DNA of 64,000 nt from Paenibacillus amylolyticus. GTDB taxonomy: Bacteria; Bacillota; Bacilli; Paenibacillales; Paenibacillaceae. The notes under the pieces were generated by a model. It was given only the letters and a program-made list of their open reading frames with translations. It was not told the DNA's origin and did no database searches. The number at the start of each line of letters is the position of its first letter. Within the stretch, counting starts at the first letter, position 1. Shown in pieces: positions 30,833 to 46,388 of this stretch. The stretch covers positions 6,448,001-6,512,000 of the forward strand of contig NZ_CP121451.1 in assembly GCF_029689945.1 (NCBI RefSeq), written 5' to 3'. Both the position numbers and the translations under genes were made by a program.

Positions 30833-31584
30833 ATGAAAATTCAATTGATTCGCAACGCTACACTGTGGCTGGAATACGGAGGGCTGAACATTCTTGTTGA
30901 TCCCATGCTGATGGACGCCGAAGTCATGCCCGCATTCCCCAATACCCCCAACGAGTTGCGTAATCCGAGAGTAGCTCTGCCTGAAACCGAAACGGATTAT
31001 CTCAATCCAGATCTGTTGATTGTGACACATACCCATCCGGACCACTGGGATGAAGCAGCGGCGAAACAACTTGGCAAAGACATTCCTCTGATCTGCCAAC
31101 CTGGGGATGAGCATGTATTTCTGGGTGCCGGATTCACGAATGTAACCGCCGTAGATGAAAAGCATGAGCATCAATCTGTTCGATTCGCCCGTACTTGCGG
31201 GCATCATGGTACAGGAGACATCGGCAAACGTATGGGCAACGTGTCCGGTTTCGTTCTTGAAGCCGATGCAGAACCTGTTACCTACATCGCCGGGGACACC
31301 ATCTGGTGTGAAGAACCTGCTGAGGCCATTCGTCAATATGCCCGGAAGTCATTGTGGTGAATGCCGGAGGTGCACGATTCGTGGAGGGTGATCCCATTAC
31401 AATGGACGGGCCTGACGTTGTCGCCGTGAAGCGCCATGCGCCATCTGCTCATGTCATCGCGGTGCACATGGATGCGATTAACCATTGTATGATGTCTCGC
31501 ACGGATCTTGCCACGTATCTGGCATCCGAGCAGATGGATGGTCAGGTGCTCATTCCGCGTGATGGCGAAAGTTTTGAGTTTTGA
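30833..31584 (+). pseudogene. MBL-fold metallo-hydrolase (UlaG-like), frameshifted as read
   Basis: The intact protein would be about 250 residues. The MBL motif THTHPDHWDE is at residues 65-74, followed by YIAGDTIW, and a late His in KRHAPSAHVIAVHMD. This resembles the UlaG-like branch of metal-dependent hydrolases; the substrate is unknown. The break is near 31339, where one base restores RQY.PEVIVVNAGGARF. AAGGAG lies ten bases before the ATG. Confidence 0.8.
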
Positions 31585-31639
31585 AGTGAAAGCTACGCTA
31601 AATTGAAATAAACTTTCAAACGGGCGGGCGGGTGACTTA

Positions 31640-31832
31640 TAACGAACTCAGCACACGCTATTCGTCTGTTTTCGCTGATCTAATATTCTAACGAATCCTA
31701 TACGCGTTATTCACTCTCCGGACGTGCTTTTCCCGAGATTTGCCCGGCATTTTGCTATGATAACGTGTCTCAGATTCGTTAAATTTCAACTATAAAGATA
31801 ATCGGCACAATAAGGTGTCCCAGGTTCGTTAC
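31640..31832. repeat. array of four TAACGAA-type repeat units in both orientations
   Basis: Units occur at 31640-31664 and 31689-31712 (reading TAACGAA..C to GCTATTC or GTTATTC) and, inverted, at 31759-31782 and 31807-31832 (reading GTGTCtCAGaTTCGTTA). Two units point one way and two the other. It lies in the 559-base gap between the MBL gene and the GH51 gene. Confidence 0.65.
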
Positions 31833-31841
31833 CGCGTAAGC

Positions 31842-31925
31842 TGATGACTGTGTACTATGTAGTGTGTATTGCGTAGTGTGTGTTGTTTACGGTTTACGGT
31901 TTAGTGTGGAGTGTGTACTAGATGT
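31842..31925. repeat. GT-rich low-complexity tract
   Basis: Short imperfect repeats of GTAGTGTGT and GTTTACG fill this stretch. No coding potential or clear structure is visible. It looks like replication slippage debris. Confidence 0.5.
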
Positions 31926-32016
31926 TCGACACATGCGCTACATCGATACCTCTGCTACGTGTCTGCCACAATATTGCCCATGTCGCCCCGCCCTCCGTTT
32001 CTCTATAGAATACGAC

Positions 32017-32054
32017 AAAAAAGCTGGATGCGATGAACTCGCACCCAGCTTTTT
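32017..32054. terminator. bidirectional terminator
   Basis: AAAAAAGCTGG.TGCG pairs with CGCA.CCAGCTTTTT around loop ATGAACT. A and T runs on both sides allow termination of transcripts from either direction. It lies 90 bases past the GH51 stop. Confidence 0.75.
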
Positions 32055-32143
32055 GATTAAAGAAGCATACTAACCCTAGACATCCCTCTCGGACATCATT
32101 CCTGCCATTAAGTTCCTGTGCTCTATACCTTTTTATTAATTCC

Positions 32144-33707
<1,564 letters not shown>

Positions 33708-33825
33708 TCATATTTATATTAAAATCGATTATAGCCTTAATTTCAACCTGAATTTTGCAAAATGTTATTCTTTTCACTGAATTTATGTTTAACTTAATTC
33801 TATAATGACAAATGGAGGAACAACT

Positions 33826-34734
33826 GTGATCAGAGCAAATACCGATGCCGAATGGCTCCCCCTATATGAAGCACTTGCCAGTGAAGTGCGTTTACAGATT
33901 ATCCGCCTTGTTGCAGAGACACCCATGAATGTGAAGGACCTCGCTGCTTCATTGGGTCTGAGTAGTGCCATCGTGACCATGCATGTCCGCAAACTTCAGG
34001 ATGTGGGCATTATTCAGTCCAAAATGGTACGTAAAGACGGCGGCACACATAAAATGAACAGTCTTGCTGTAGACTGGATTGGCATCTCCATGCCGCAGGA
34101 TAGCGGGACAGCCCGCAAGCTGCACGAGGTTTCTGTACCTGTGGGACACTACACTCATTTTGACATCTACCCCACATGTGGTCTCGCTACGTCCACGCAG
34201 GTCATTGGACAGTACGATGACCCTCGCTATTTCCTCGATCCCGAGCGGATGCATGCCCATATTCTGTGGTTTGGCCGGGGTTTTGTGGAGTACAAAATTC
34301 CAAACTATATCTTGTCCGGACAACAGATCAACGCCATTGAATTGTCCCTGGAGATCGGATCAGAAGCACCTTCCGTTAATCCAAACTGGCCCTCGGATAT
34401 TACATTCATGCTTAATGGCATTCGATTAGGGGAATGGACGAGCCCTGGAGATTCAGGCAACGGACGCGGCATGTTCACCCCGGAATGGTGGAGTGACAGT
34501 GTCAATCAATATGGCATGCTCAAGGTACTGCGAATTACGAATGAAGGTACATTTATTGACGGACAACATCTATCCGAAATCACTCTCGCGGATATCCCCG
34601 TGGAACGCAACCAGTGGACTCTTCGTCTTTCGGTGGAGGAAGATGCCCGTCATGTAGGCGGACTCACCTTGTACGGTGAGGGATTCGGAAACTACAATCA
34701 GGATATCCTGTTCCGACTCTACTATCAGGATTGA
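33826..34734 (+). CDS. ArsR-type winged-helix regulator with large C-terminal domain (paralogue of 5194-6111)
   Basis: This is a 302-residue paralogue of the regulator beside abnA. It has a winged helix at residues 8-80 (LYEALASEVRLQIIRLVAE, LGLSSAIVTMHVRKLQDVGI) and the same C-terminal domain with YPTCGLAT, DDPRYFLDP, IPNY, NWPSDITFMLNG, WTSPGDSG and NQYGMLK. A GTG start at 33826 is clear: GGAGG ends seven bases upstream. Its position divergent from abfA suggests control of arabinose-oligosaccharide hydrolysis, with a sugar rather than a metal as signal. Confidence 0.82.
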   Translation: MIRANTDAEWLPLYEALASEVRLQIIRLVAETPMNVKDLAASLGLSSAIVTMHVRKLQDVGIIQSKMVRKDGGTHKMNSLAVDWIGISMPQDSGTARKLHEVSVPVGHYTHFDIYPTCGLATSTQVIGQYDDPRYFLDPERMHAHILWFGRGFVEYKIPNYILSGQQINAIELSLEIGSEAPSVNPNWPSDITFMLNGIRLGEWTSPGDSGNGRGMFTPEWWSDSVNQYGMLKVLRITNEGTFIDGQHLSEITLADIPVERNQWTLRLSVEEDARHVGGLTLYGEGFGNYNQDILFRLYYQD

Positions 34735-34756
34735 ATTCTTCGGCTCAATAGAAAAC

Positions 34757-34800
34757 AAACACCTCCCAGTCGCCCTCAAAGGCAAAATGGAAGGTGTTTA
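34757..34800 (+). terminator. possible terminator after the second ArsR gene
   Basis: AAACACCT (from 34757) pairs with AGGTGTTT (ending 34799), with an imperfect inner part. There is no strong T-run, so the call is tentative. Confidence 0.45.
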
Positions 34801-34858
34801 ATATACTATGAACATCTGCAAAATATCGTAGAAGTTCTAAGAAGGTTCTTGTTCTGAC

Positions 34859-35653
34859 TTACAGCGCACTGCCACCAAACAGGAAGCGGTACTCCCAATG
34901 TTTTCCGGAGATATCACTAATCGTTACACCACCGCCGGCGTTGGAATACGTATGTAATACTTTTCCGTCGCCCAGGTAAATGCCTGTGTGTGTAATGGTT
35001 GCAGTCGATTTATTTACGCCCGAATACGATGATGCAGAACTGCCTTTATAAGACATGAAATACATCAGGTCACCGCGCTTCAGGTTTTTCCAGTTGGTCT
35101 GAACCGCTCCCTTAGCTTTCACATAAGCTCCCTGTTTACGAGAATCAGCTGGAAGCTTGATGCCAAGTGCATCGATAAAAGCCTGACGTATAAAGCTGGA
35201 ACAGTCAAACGTAGCTGTGCTGTTACGACTCGCTCCGAATTCATACGGTGTACCCCAATATTTCATACCCGCTGCAATGACTTTTTCTACAGACGCATTG
35301 CCGGTTTCCGATGTAGAACTACTCGAACCCGAACCGCTAGTACCGCCACTAACCGCTTGTGTGTATTTGGATGAAGAAGATATGTAGCCTGTCCGATTCG
35401 CAGAATCCTTAACTTTATACCAATCCGAACCGGATTGCTGAAGCACCGTTACCGTTTCTCCTTTAGCAACCAAGCGAACAACTTTCGCAGAAGAAGAAGG
35501 TGTTGTGCGTAGGTTTACGCCCCAAATTACTTTTACTTGTGAATTCTCAACAGCAGCTGCCGATACCTGTGCCGTTAGTGCTCCTGTCGTCAGACTTCCC
35601 ATCAGCATCGATGCTGTGACACTTGCCGTAATAATCGTTTTCTTCCAATTCAT
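34859..35653 (-). CDS. secreted NlpC/P60 peptidoglycan endopeptidase with SH3b domain
   Basis: This 264-residue protein has a signal peptide (ends near QVSA), a bacterial SH3 domain (VNLRTTPSSSAKVVRLVAKG, DWYKVKDSANRTGYIS), a Gly/Ser linker and a C-terminal NlpC/P60 domain. The catalytic Cys is in TFDCSSFIRQAF and the His in ITHTGIYLGDGKVLH. It should cut gamma-D-Glu-meso-Dap or related stem-peptide bonds in the wall. The start at 35653 has AGGGGA upstream. Confidence 0.9.
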   Translation of the reverse strand: MNWKKTIITASVTASMLMGSLTTGALTAQVSAAAVENSQVKVIWGVNLRTTPSSSAKVVRLVAKGETVTVLQQSGSDWYKVKDSANRTGYISSSSKYTQAVSGGTSGSGSSSSTSETGNASVEKVIAAGMKYWGTPYEFGASRNSTATFDCSSFIRQAFIDALGIKLPADSRKQGAYVKAKGAVQTNWKNLKRGDLMYFMSYKGSSASSYSGVNKSTATITHTGIYLGDGKVLHTYSNAGGGVTISDISGKHWEYRFLFGGSAL

Positions 35654-36064
35654 GATGTCGAGTTCCCCTGATGTTACAGAATTTTAACCTGGCTTGCTTC
35701 TCCCGGATTGCCCCATTGTAAACGGGCTATCCATAACGTTCATCAGTCAAAAGTCCTGTATTGATGCAGGCGCACTTGAGCACTAAGTATCAGGGTCTGT
35801 ACATGATCTTTTGGCAAAAAGCGCTGTTGATTCCTACTTTTTCAAAGGTTAAATTATTGTAACTATTTGATATGCTTCATTTTTTCCGGGATACAAGAGT
35901 TAGATCCATTCTCATCCAGGACATGCGTCATAAGAACTAGGTTTTAATGTTCAAAATCGCAAATATGGTAAACATTACTATGATTCAATTTCTCAATACT
36001 GTTTCCCGAGTTCACAATTTGCTTATGATTGTCCGAATTCGAGGATTTCCTTAAACCAAAAGAA
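35654..36064. other. intergenic region with no supported gene
   Basis: This is an AT-rich stretch upstream of the NlpC/P60 gene. It should hold that gene's promoter. I see no repeat unit, open frame or clear promoter pair. Confidence 0.4.
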
Positions 36065-36088
36065 AAGCCAGGGACTTCTCCCCGGCTT
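36065..36088 (-). terminator. terminator of the cellulase genes
   Basis: AAGCC.GGGA pairs with TCCC.GGCTT, and on the minus strand is followed by TTCTTTT. It lies 54 bases past the GH48 stop. Confidence 0.75.
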
Positions 36089-36141
36089 AACCTGTCAACC
36101 TGTATGATTAGTAAATGATCTACACCTGTCTGCCAGCTCTT

Positions 36142-39100
36142 TTAAGGTTCAATTCCCCATACCTTGGTGCCATCCTGATAAGCTGTTACTTTCGTCCAGG
36201 CACTGAAGGCGGTCTGGGTGGAATCAAAGGAATAATCATTCGTTAGATCAAAATTCGTCCAGTTGTTTTTGGAGAAACGTCCCTGGATAATTCCGGTCTC
36301 GGCACCGAGCCAAGCTGCCAGCACCCGATTTGAATCCAATCTCCAGATAGGTATCTGCCGTGCCTTTGGCCGGATCGATTGAAACAAAATGCCCTTCCAC
36401 GTTACTGCTGCCAATCTGTGCATAATCACACCAGAAACTCAGGTCAGCGGCACCATCCTTCGTGAAATAATACCGGATCTTCACTTTGCTCAAATCCACA
36501 GCAGTTGTGCCTGTATTCTTCACATTGAACTGCGGAGTAACCGCATTACCCGACGTTCCTGAGCCACCATTGCGATACTGAACTTCAAGCGTTCGCGTGG
36601 TTGCTGGAGGGGCTAAAGGTGTCAACACCAATACATTCGAATTCGTCTGACCACTCGTATTCACGGCTACAACCCTGTAATTATAAGCTGTACCATTCAC
36701 CGCTGTAGCGTCGGTATACGTCAGTGTGGTCAAACCCGTTGCCAGATCAGCATATGCCCCGTTGCCTACCGAACGTTGTACCTTGTAACTTGCTGCTCCA
36801 GTCGATGCTGTCCATGTCAATACCGCCTGGGCATTGCCAGCTGTTCCGGTAAGGTTGAATACGCCTGGCACAACGACACCTGCGAGCGGTGTTGCAGATG
36901 CCTGTGCCGATGGTGCGGACTCACCTACGGTATTCACCGCAGTAATGACATAATAATACGTGGTGCCGTTGGTCAAACCTGTATCCGTGAATGTTGATCC
37001 TGTGACTCCTGTCGCTACAGACGTATAAGGACCACCGTTTACTTCTGCACGCTTCACGGAATACGAGGCTGCACCGGCAGCTGGGTTCCAATTCAATACC
37101 ACTTGCTCGTTTCCTCCAGTTGCTGTTACGCCAGCAGGAGCACCGGGTACTTCCACTCCCGGACTACCGGAATCTCCGAGGAGACGATCATACTCTCCAT
37201 ATGCTGTAGCCATATCCACCTGTGACCAGAAGCGGTGATACGTAAAGGTAGGTGCTCCGTTTTCCCACTGCTTCGTGGTCGGGTTATACGACGTTTTGTA
37301 CAGGTTATCCAGGTAAGCCCACGCCGGATCTTGCTTGATGGCAGGACGCAGATCGGAGTATCCGATGTATACACCGTTGCCGCCTTTCGCCGGATCGGAC
37401 GGTACACCTGCTGTACCCGGAATCGTGTTGCCTTGACCAAAGGTTCCAGACCAGTTCGCCGGGATATAGATCTCTTTGGCAAAGAAGCGGAAATAGTCTT
37501 TACGTTCTTCTTCCGTTACAATCCCCACGCCATCATTGTAATCCCAAGCTGTATCCAACAGGGCCTCAGCCAGATCCTTGGCTTCTTGGCCTTTCACGCT
37601 AAGTGTGCCGTTCTCTGCCTGTGTTCCCGCTGCAAAGAAGGTTAAAGCCTTAACGTAACTTCCCAGAACGCCTGTGTCCTGCACTGGATCTTTGGTCGTT
37701 ACACGGAAGTTCGGATTTTCCGTAAACGAACTGAATCCGTTCCATTTGTCCGGTTGACCCTGCCATTCCTGACCACCCGGAATCCAGAACTCTCCCGGAG
37801 CCGGTGTTGTCGCTACCTGAACATTCGTTCCACCCAAAATGCGCTGTCCAGCCGCATTCAGATAATACCCTTGCGCATCCGTCACCGGACGTTCACCTAC
37901 AAACACATAATCCTTACTCCAATCGATCCACTTCGTGATCACTTTCTTGGCCATCTGGAAGTTCTCGGAGGTCAAATCACCACTCTCCGCAAGAATGTAG
38001 TACATCTCGGCTACACGCTCCAGCGGCCATGCCTGGAATCCAAACCAGGTGTTGGAATCCGGATCACGATAGACTGGTGCCTCTTGATAGGCCATATCAT
38101 AGAAGGTACTGACTCCTGCCGGATAAGCCGCATAGGAACCGCCAATACTGTTGGTTGCTCCCCGCCAATGGCTCCTTCATGGGATTGCAGCCAAGTGTAG
38201 AATTCCAGCTGACGTTTCAGCGTAGCATTCCAATCTGCCTTCGCTGTTGCTGATTCCGGAATCAAGCCGCCAGCCGGGTCAGACAAGGCATAGGCTGCAA
38301 CCGGGTTTTGGTAAGCCTGATGGGTATGGCTCGCTCCGATACGCCAAGCCCAATCCCCACCTTGGCCCAAGCCACCGCCCCAAGACGTATACCAAGCCAT
38401 GAGATACATGTTCGAATCCTTGCCTGTGCCCGGGGTAGGCGTACCGTTCTTTGCACTTCCAATTTTCTGGAAGTATTTATCATACATCCCATAGCGGAGA
38501 TAGTCTCCCATCTTCTTCGCTTTATCCAGATATTCCGTATTGTTGTATCCCATCTCCTTCGCCCAATACAGCACCTGTACAGCACGAGCATCAGCATCCG
38601 TTGCGTTGGTGTAGCGCCATTGTGCTGACGGTATCTGATTTTCCTTGGTGAACAAGCTCATGAAGCCTTCGTTGGCCTTACCAAAGGATTTATCATCCTG
38701 GGACGGATGCGGAATGGCTTCCCACACAGACTCCTGCTCCCGCGCTGGAACGTGTTCACATACGTAGCTGTATGCGATGGATTCAACAGGTTGCCGTATC
38801 CATACCAGTCATCCACATCGACCAGCCAGTGCATGAGATAGGTCTGATTGTCACCATAAGTCGCCTTCAGCTCTGCATCAATCGGGTCTTTACCCGCTGC
38901 ATACTGACCATTAAGTTGTGATGGATATTGATCTGGGAAAGGTTTCTCCCCTGCATACGTAGCAGGGCTGTTCGGGTTGTATGAGCTCATTGTAGGCTGC
39001 TCTTCCTTGCCGTCGCCTTCGTTGACCGGGATAATGAATTTCTCCATACTGTCCCATGCCGCTTCCAGTTGGGACCAATCTCCCGTGTAGTGACCATACA

Positions 39101-39412
39101 TGGTTTCCAACCATAGCCAGTAACTGTATGCCTCGGAGGTCGTCATATGACCATAATCCGGGGCTTCACTCAGCAGGGTCTCAATGGAATGATAAGGCAG
39201 ACCCTCTGGCGAAAAATATCCGTTCGCCGGATCTTCAACTGATCATACAATTGCAAAAACCGAACTTCATTAATGCTATCTGCCTGAATCTCGATGGCCT
39301 GATCTGCGGCATGTGCCGTCTGCGGCCCCGCCCAAAGTCCGGTGTATCCGGTCAGCATGACCGTTCCTGCCAGCATGGCTGATAAACTTTTTTTCGCAGC
39401 TGATTTCAACAT
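36142..39412 (-). pseudogene. secreted GH48 cellobiohydrolase with two FnIII domains and CBM3, frameshifted as read
   Basis: The intact protein would be about 1,090 residues. After a signal peptide ending near AHA comes the GH48 domain of about 640 residues (TTSEAYSYWLWLETMYGHY, HWLVDVDDWYGYGN, NEGFMSLFTKENQIPSAQWRY). Two FnIII domains (GLTNGTTYYYVITAVNTVGE and a second copy) and a C-terminal CBM3 (LEVQYRNGGSG, FWCDYAQIG, KVWGIEP) follow. It is a processive cellulase acting with GH9. Breaks are near 39235, 38735, 38157 and 36310; the first three are each repaired by one G. GGGAGG precedes the ATG. Confidence 0.88.
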
Positions 39413-39440
39413 TGATATATACCTCCCTGGAATAGTGGAA

Positions 39441-39671
39441 TATAAGTGCGTGTTCAAAAAGAGCGGTTTTCAGTACCGAGAAGATGGAATGAAGCTAGAA
39501 ATGGAGTAGCGCAGCGTAGGGAAAACTACGTGAGCAACCACAATGTTTTCCAAGGAAACATTCTTCGTAAGCCTCCCCCTTATTTCGGCTGAATTCCATA
39601 TTCGATGCTGATGATGCCACCAGGCATCCTTCGTAATCAAAAGCGAACTTTTTGAACATCCTCTATAAGTG
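39441..39671. mobile_element. MITE-like insertion with 8-bp target duplication, between the cellulase genes
   Basis: TATAAGTG occurs at both edges (39441-39448 and 39664-39671). Inside it are inverted ends TGTTCAAAAAG (39451-39461) and its complement (39648-39658), with further partial symmetry (GCGG/GCGA then TTTT). The 215-bp body has no transposase. It fills most of the gap between the GH9 stop and the GH48 start. Confidence 0.75.
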
Positions 39672-39717
39672 CTGTTGATCTGCCCATGCTGCTCTTCGAC
39701 TTATGACATTCAGTCCG

Positions 39718-42716
<2,999 letters not shown>

Positions 42717-42905
42717 CTATTCATCTCCTCTTCATGAATATTCCGTATGCATTACTCTGGACTGCGAATGTATATCGCTCCTCCCCATGGTGTATTTCAG
42801 TGTAACTTCCACCATTAATTACCATTATAGTCTTTTGTTTGACTTGCTATATAAGCGTTGGTGACTTCTAAAATAACATTGTTGTGACCTACGCTGCGTC
42901 ATGCG

Positions 42906-42957
42906 ACAAAAAAAGCCGTTTCCCTGACGCATATACGCGTTAGAGAAACAGCTTTTC
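42906..42957 (-). terminator. terminator of the chemoreceptor gene
   Basis: A long imperfect stem (AAAAGC.GTTTC.CT.ACGC with GCGT.AG.GAAAC.GCTTTT, 42911-42956) is followed on the minus strand by a T-run. The rest of the gap 42717-43054 should hold the GH9 promoter; ATTATA at 42824 is a possible minus-strand -10. Confidence 0.75.
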
Positions 42958-43054
42958 GAAGTTGCTGTAATGAAACACCACAGTTCAAATGTCACTTCTG
43001 ATCATCCGCCTGTGCATTACCAGCATATCACAATACTTCAGAACGTCTGATTGC

Positions 43055-44772
43055 TTATACTTTGAACTTGTTAATCTGCTCCTGCAGTTCTTCGGCCATT
43101 TTGGATAATGAACCTGCGGATGATGCGATCTCTTCCATGGAAGCCAACTGCTGTTGAGTCGCGGCAGATACATTATGAACCCCGCCCGCTGCCTCTCCGG
43201 CAATGTTAGAGATCTGACTTACATAGCCTACAACCTCAGTTGTACTCGCCGACATTTCCTCTGAACCTGCAGATACTTCTTGAATTTCACCCGCTACTTT
43301 GTTGACCGCATCCGAAATTTGTTCGAATGCTTGTCCAGCCGCGGTAACCATCTCGATTCCAGCTTCCGTTTCGCTGCTGTTCACTTTGACTGCCTGAACG
43401 GCATGATCCGTATCTTTCTGTATCAATTGAACGAGATCCGTAATGCGCTGTGCAGATGTCGATGATTCCTCAGCCAGCTTCCGCACTTCTCCCGCAACGA
43501 CCGCGAAACCACGTCCATGCTCTCCTGCTCGTGCGGCTTCAATGGCTGCATTCAGTGCAAGCAGATTGGTCTGCCGGGCAATGTTGTTGATTACCTCGGT
43601 AATCGTGCCAATCTCTGCTGAACGTTCCCCAGCCCTGTAACCAGCTCTGTCAGCGAAGCAATGGAGTTGCGAACAGAACCCATCTGTTCGACAGCTTGTT
43701 GAATAATCATGTTTCCTTCGGAAGACTGATTTGCCGCATCCACAGCAGATACGGATACACTCTGAGCAAGCTCGGCAATCTGTTCCGATCCAAGAGCCAT
43801 CTCATTCATCGCCTGTGAAGAACGTTTCACAATATCGACTTGATCAGACGTACCTACAGCCAATTCCTCAACCGTTTCAGAAATCTGTTCCGAAGCTTGG
43901 GTATTTTGCTCTGCGCTTGCAAGAAGTTCTTCCGATGAAGCCGCTACCTGCTCGGAAGTCACGGACACCGATTCAATCATCGCACGCAGATTGCCACTCA
44001 TGGTATTGAAGGATTTAGCCAACGTTCCTAGTTCATCCTTGTTCTTCAGTACAATCGTCTCACCAGTGAGATCCCCATTGGCAATCGCCATCGCTGCTTC
44101 ATTCATCTTCTTGATTGGACGTGAGATGATACTTGCAATGAAGAAAGCAATGAATACAGCAACCAGGAATGCAAAAATGGTCACTGCCAAAATCACATTA
44201 AATGTATTCTCTGCCAACTCAACAGATCCATTTGTTGCCGCATCCGATCCTTCATTGCCCAAGTTAATTAACTTGGCAAGTGTGTCGTTTGCTGTATACC
44301 ACATAGGATAAGCTTCAGTATGAAGTTTGCTTGCTCCCTCATAATCGTTTTTCATACCCAATTCGACGAATGCAGGCATTTTAGCAAGATAGGCATCATA
44401 GTTCGTAACGAAGTCCTCATTATATAACTTCAGTGCTGCTTCATTGCTTGCAATGTACGTTAGCAACTGTTTGCGCTCATCTTCAATCTTGGTAAGGAGC
44501 AGCTGTAAAGCTTCATTTAGCTTGGTCGTTTCATTTTCGTCCTGTTCAACGATGATAGCCAGTGCGAGCCGTTCAACATCCGAAACATCCCCGTTCATCA
44601 TGCCAAGCAGGCTGACACTCGGCATCCAGGTCTGATCCACTTCATTCGCTTTGCCAGACATACTATGGATCTGGACTAAAGCATATCCGCTTACAACAAC
44701 CAACAGAGCCACGACTATGAGAAATCCAGTCAGTAACTTGCCTCGAATCGTTAACTTCAATTTCCCCAACAT
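43055..44772 (-). pseudogene. methyl-accepting chemotaxis protein, frameshifted as read
   Basis: The intact receptor would be about 572 residues. It has one membrane helix (LLTGFLIVVALLVVVSGYALV), a four-helix-bundle sensor domain, a second helix (VILAVTIFAFLVAVFIAFFIA), a HAMP domain (SRPIKKMNEAAMAIANGDL) and a signalling domain whose tip reads [20 protein letters not shown] in repaired form. One G is missing near 43628 (GGGG). No periplasmic-type dCache is seen. The start at 44772 has GGAGG upstream. Confidence 0.85.
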
Positions 44773-45217
44773 ATTCCCCGCGTGTCCTCCACATTCCCCA
44801 CTCCTCAAAAATAATACATATTTATAGTATATCGTCACCTTTCGTCATGAATTGTAGATGTCAGAATTCAATTTCTGCAAATTTCATGTAACTTCGAAAA
44901 TAAAGCAAAAGAAGCCTCCCATCTTTGGCAGAACCAGAGATATTAGGCTTCTTTCATTAATAATAACGACCATCAATTCACTAGACATTTCTATCAATCG
45001 CTACCCAAAAACACGCCGGTGTATGTTAATGAAGAAGTCAGGTATTGACTTGGTATAAACAAAACAAGATTATTTTTTACATATTAAATATACACCAACT
45101 ATTTGTCAAACAATCCTCACATTGACCGAAGTTACGAAATCAAAGAGGACATTTCGCTTTCTTTTTGTTAAACTAGTTTGGGTTACATATCAGTTCAATC
45201 ATAGAAAGGTGAAGATT
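44773..45217. other. divergent intergenic region
   Basis: This should hold promoters for the chemoreceptor (left) and the LCP protein (right). An imperfect stem (AAAAGAAGCCT at 44907 with AGGCTTCTTT at 44945) is visible, of unknown role. No gene is supported. Confidence 0.4.
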
Positions 45218-46213
45218 ATGCTTAAAAAATGGTTATGGGGTACAGCCCTGACCCTGGCACTTGCGGTTACAGGTGTCCTTGTATATTACGGATATTCGAT
45301 TGTTCATTTTGCCAATAGCATCTCAACTGCTTCCGGAACTTCATCCAACTCGTCCTCTTCAGGCAACAACAGCGATTCAGACACTGCAACGACAACGATT
45401 CCCAAGTGGGAGGGCCAGGAGCGGGTCAACATTCTGCTGCTTGGCGGTGACTCCAGAGGAGACGATGCAGGACGATCAGACTCCGTTATGGTCGCTTCCA
45501 TTGATCCGGTAACCAAGAAAGCCCATCTATTCTCCGTACTGCGAGATACCTATGTCGCCATCCCCGGGCATGGCAAGAGCAGGCTCAATGCAGCATTCTC
45601 CTACGGAGGTGCGGAACTGACCAAACAAACCGTAAGTGATCTGCTCGGCATTCCCATTCAGCACTATGTCTACACGGACTTTACAGGTTTCATGGCACTC
45701 GTGGATGCGGTAGGCGGTATCGAGATCGATGTGGAGAAAGACATGTATTACACCAGTAAAGCGGATAAACATATGTACGATATCGATTTAAAAAAGGGAT
45801 TGCAGCATATGGATGGCAAAACTGCCCTTCAATATGTTCGGTTCCGGCATGATGCCACCTCGGATTTCACCCGTACCGAACGGCAGCGAATCTTCATGAC
45901 CGAACTGGCCAAGAAGATGCAGAGCACCACTTCGCTCTTCAAAATCCCGGATATCCTGGAAGCGATCGCTCCCTATATCGAGACGGATCTTAGTCCAACC
46001 CAGATGTTGAAACTGGCCTCCCTTGGCTTTGATATCCGTGCGAACGAGATAGACCAGCAGCAGATTCCACCGAACAAACTGCTTACCAATGAGCTCGTGG
46101 GTTCTGCTCAGGTGCTAGGTGTCGATGTAAGCAAACTCCAGTCCTATATTCAGAAACTGTTTGAAGAAGATGCTGCGTCCTCGGAGTCTCTATCATCAGA
46201 CGAACAGAACTGA
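45218..46213 (+). CDS. LytR-CpsA-Psr (LCP) family cell-wall polymer ligase
   Basis: This 331-residue protein has an N-terminal membrane anchor (WLWGTALTLALAVTGVLVYYG) and a Ser-rich linker. The LCP catalytic domain follows: INILLLGGDSR-like start (VNILLLGGDSRGDD), RSDSVMVASIDP, LRDTYVAIPGHGKSRLNAAFSYGG and the basic LQYVRFRHDATSDFTRTERQR. It transfers wall teichoic acid or other glycopolymers from lipid carrier to peptidoglycan. The ATG at 45218 has AAAGGTGA upstream; it is preferred over an upstream in-frame ATG. Confidence 0.9.
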   Translation: MLKKWLWGTALTLALAVTGVLVYYGYSIVHFANSISTASGTSSNSSSSGNNSDSDTATTTIPKWEGQERVNILLLGGDSRGDDAGRSDSVMVASIDPVTKKAHLFSVLRDTYVAIPGHGKSRLNAAFSYGGAELTKQTVSDLLGIPIQHYVYTDFTGFMALVDAVGGIEIDVEKDMYYTSKADKHMYDIDLKKGLQHMDGKTALQYVRFRHDATSDFTRTERQRIFMTELAKKMQSTTSLFKIPDILEAIAPYIETDLSPTQMLKLASLGFDIRANEIDQQQIPPNKLLTNELVGSAQVLGVDVSKLQSYIQKLFEEDAASSESLSSDEQN

Positions 46214-46274
46214 GAATAACAGGCATGAAAATACAGCGATATTGAACAACGCATATTTAAGTTTTACACAACAG

Positions 46275-46301
46275 AAAAGACGGCCGAAGCCGTCTTTTTT
46301 T
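46275..46301 (+). terminator. terminator after the LCP gene
   Basis: AAAAGACGGC and GCCGTCTTTT close on a CGAA tetraloop and run into a T-tract. It is a strong intrinsic terminator. Confidence 0.9.
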
Positions 46302-46388
46302 GTACCTATTTTCTCCATTTAATGCAGCCTTAATGTTTAACAGGTACCCTTATATGATGAACTCCGGTTCCTGGAGGGAGGATTACAT

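Noticed and set aside
31640..31832. Repeat array considered as a CRISPR
   Set aside because: Units are degenerate, in mixed orientation and unevenly spaced, and there are no cas genes.
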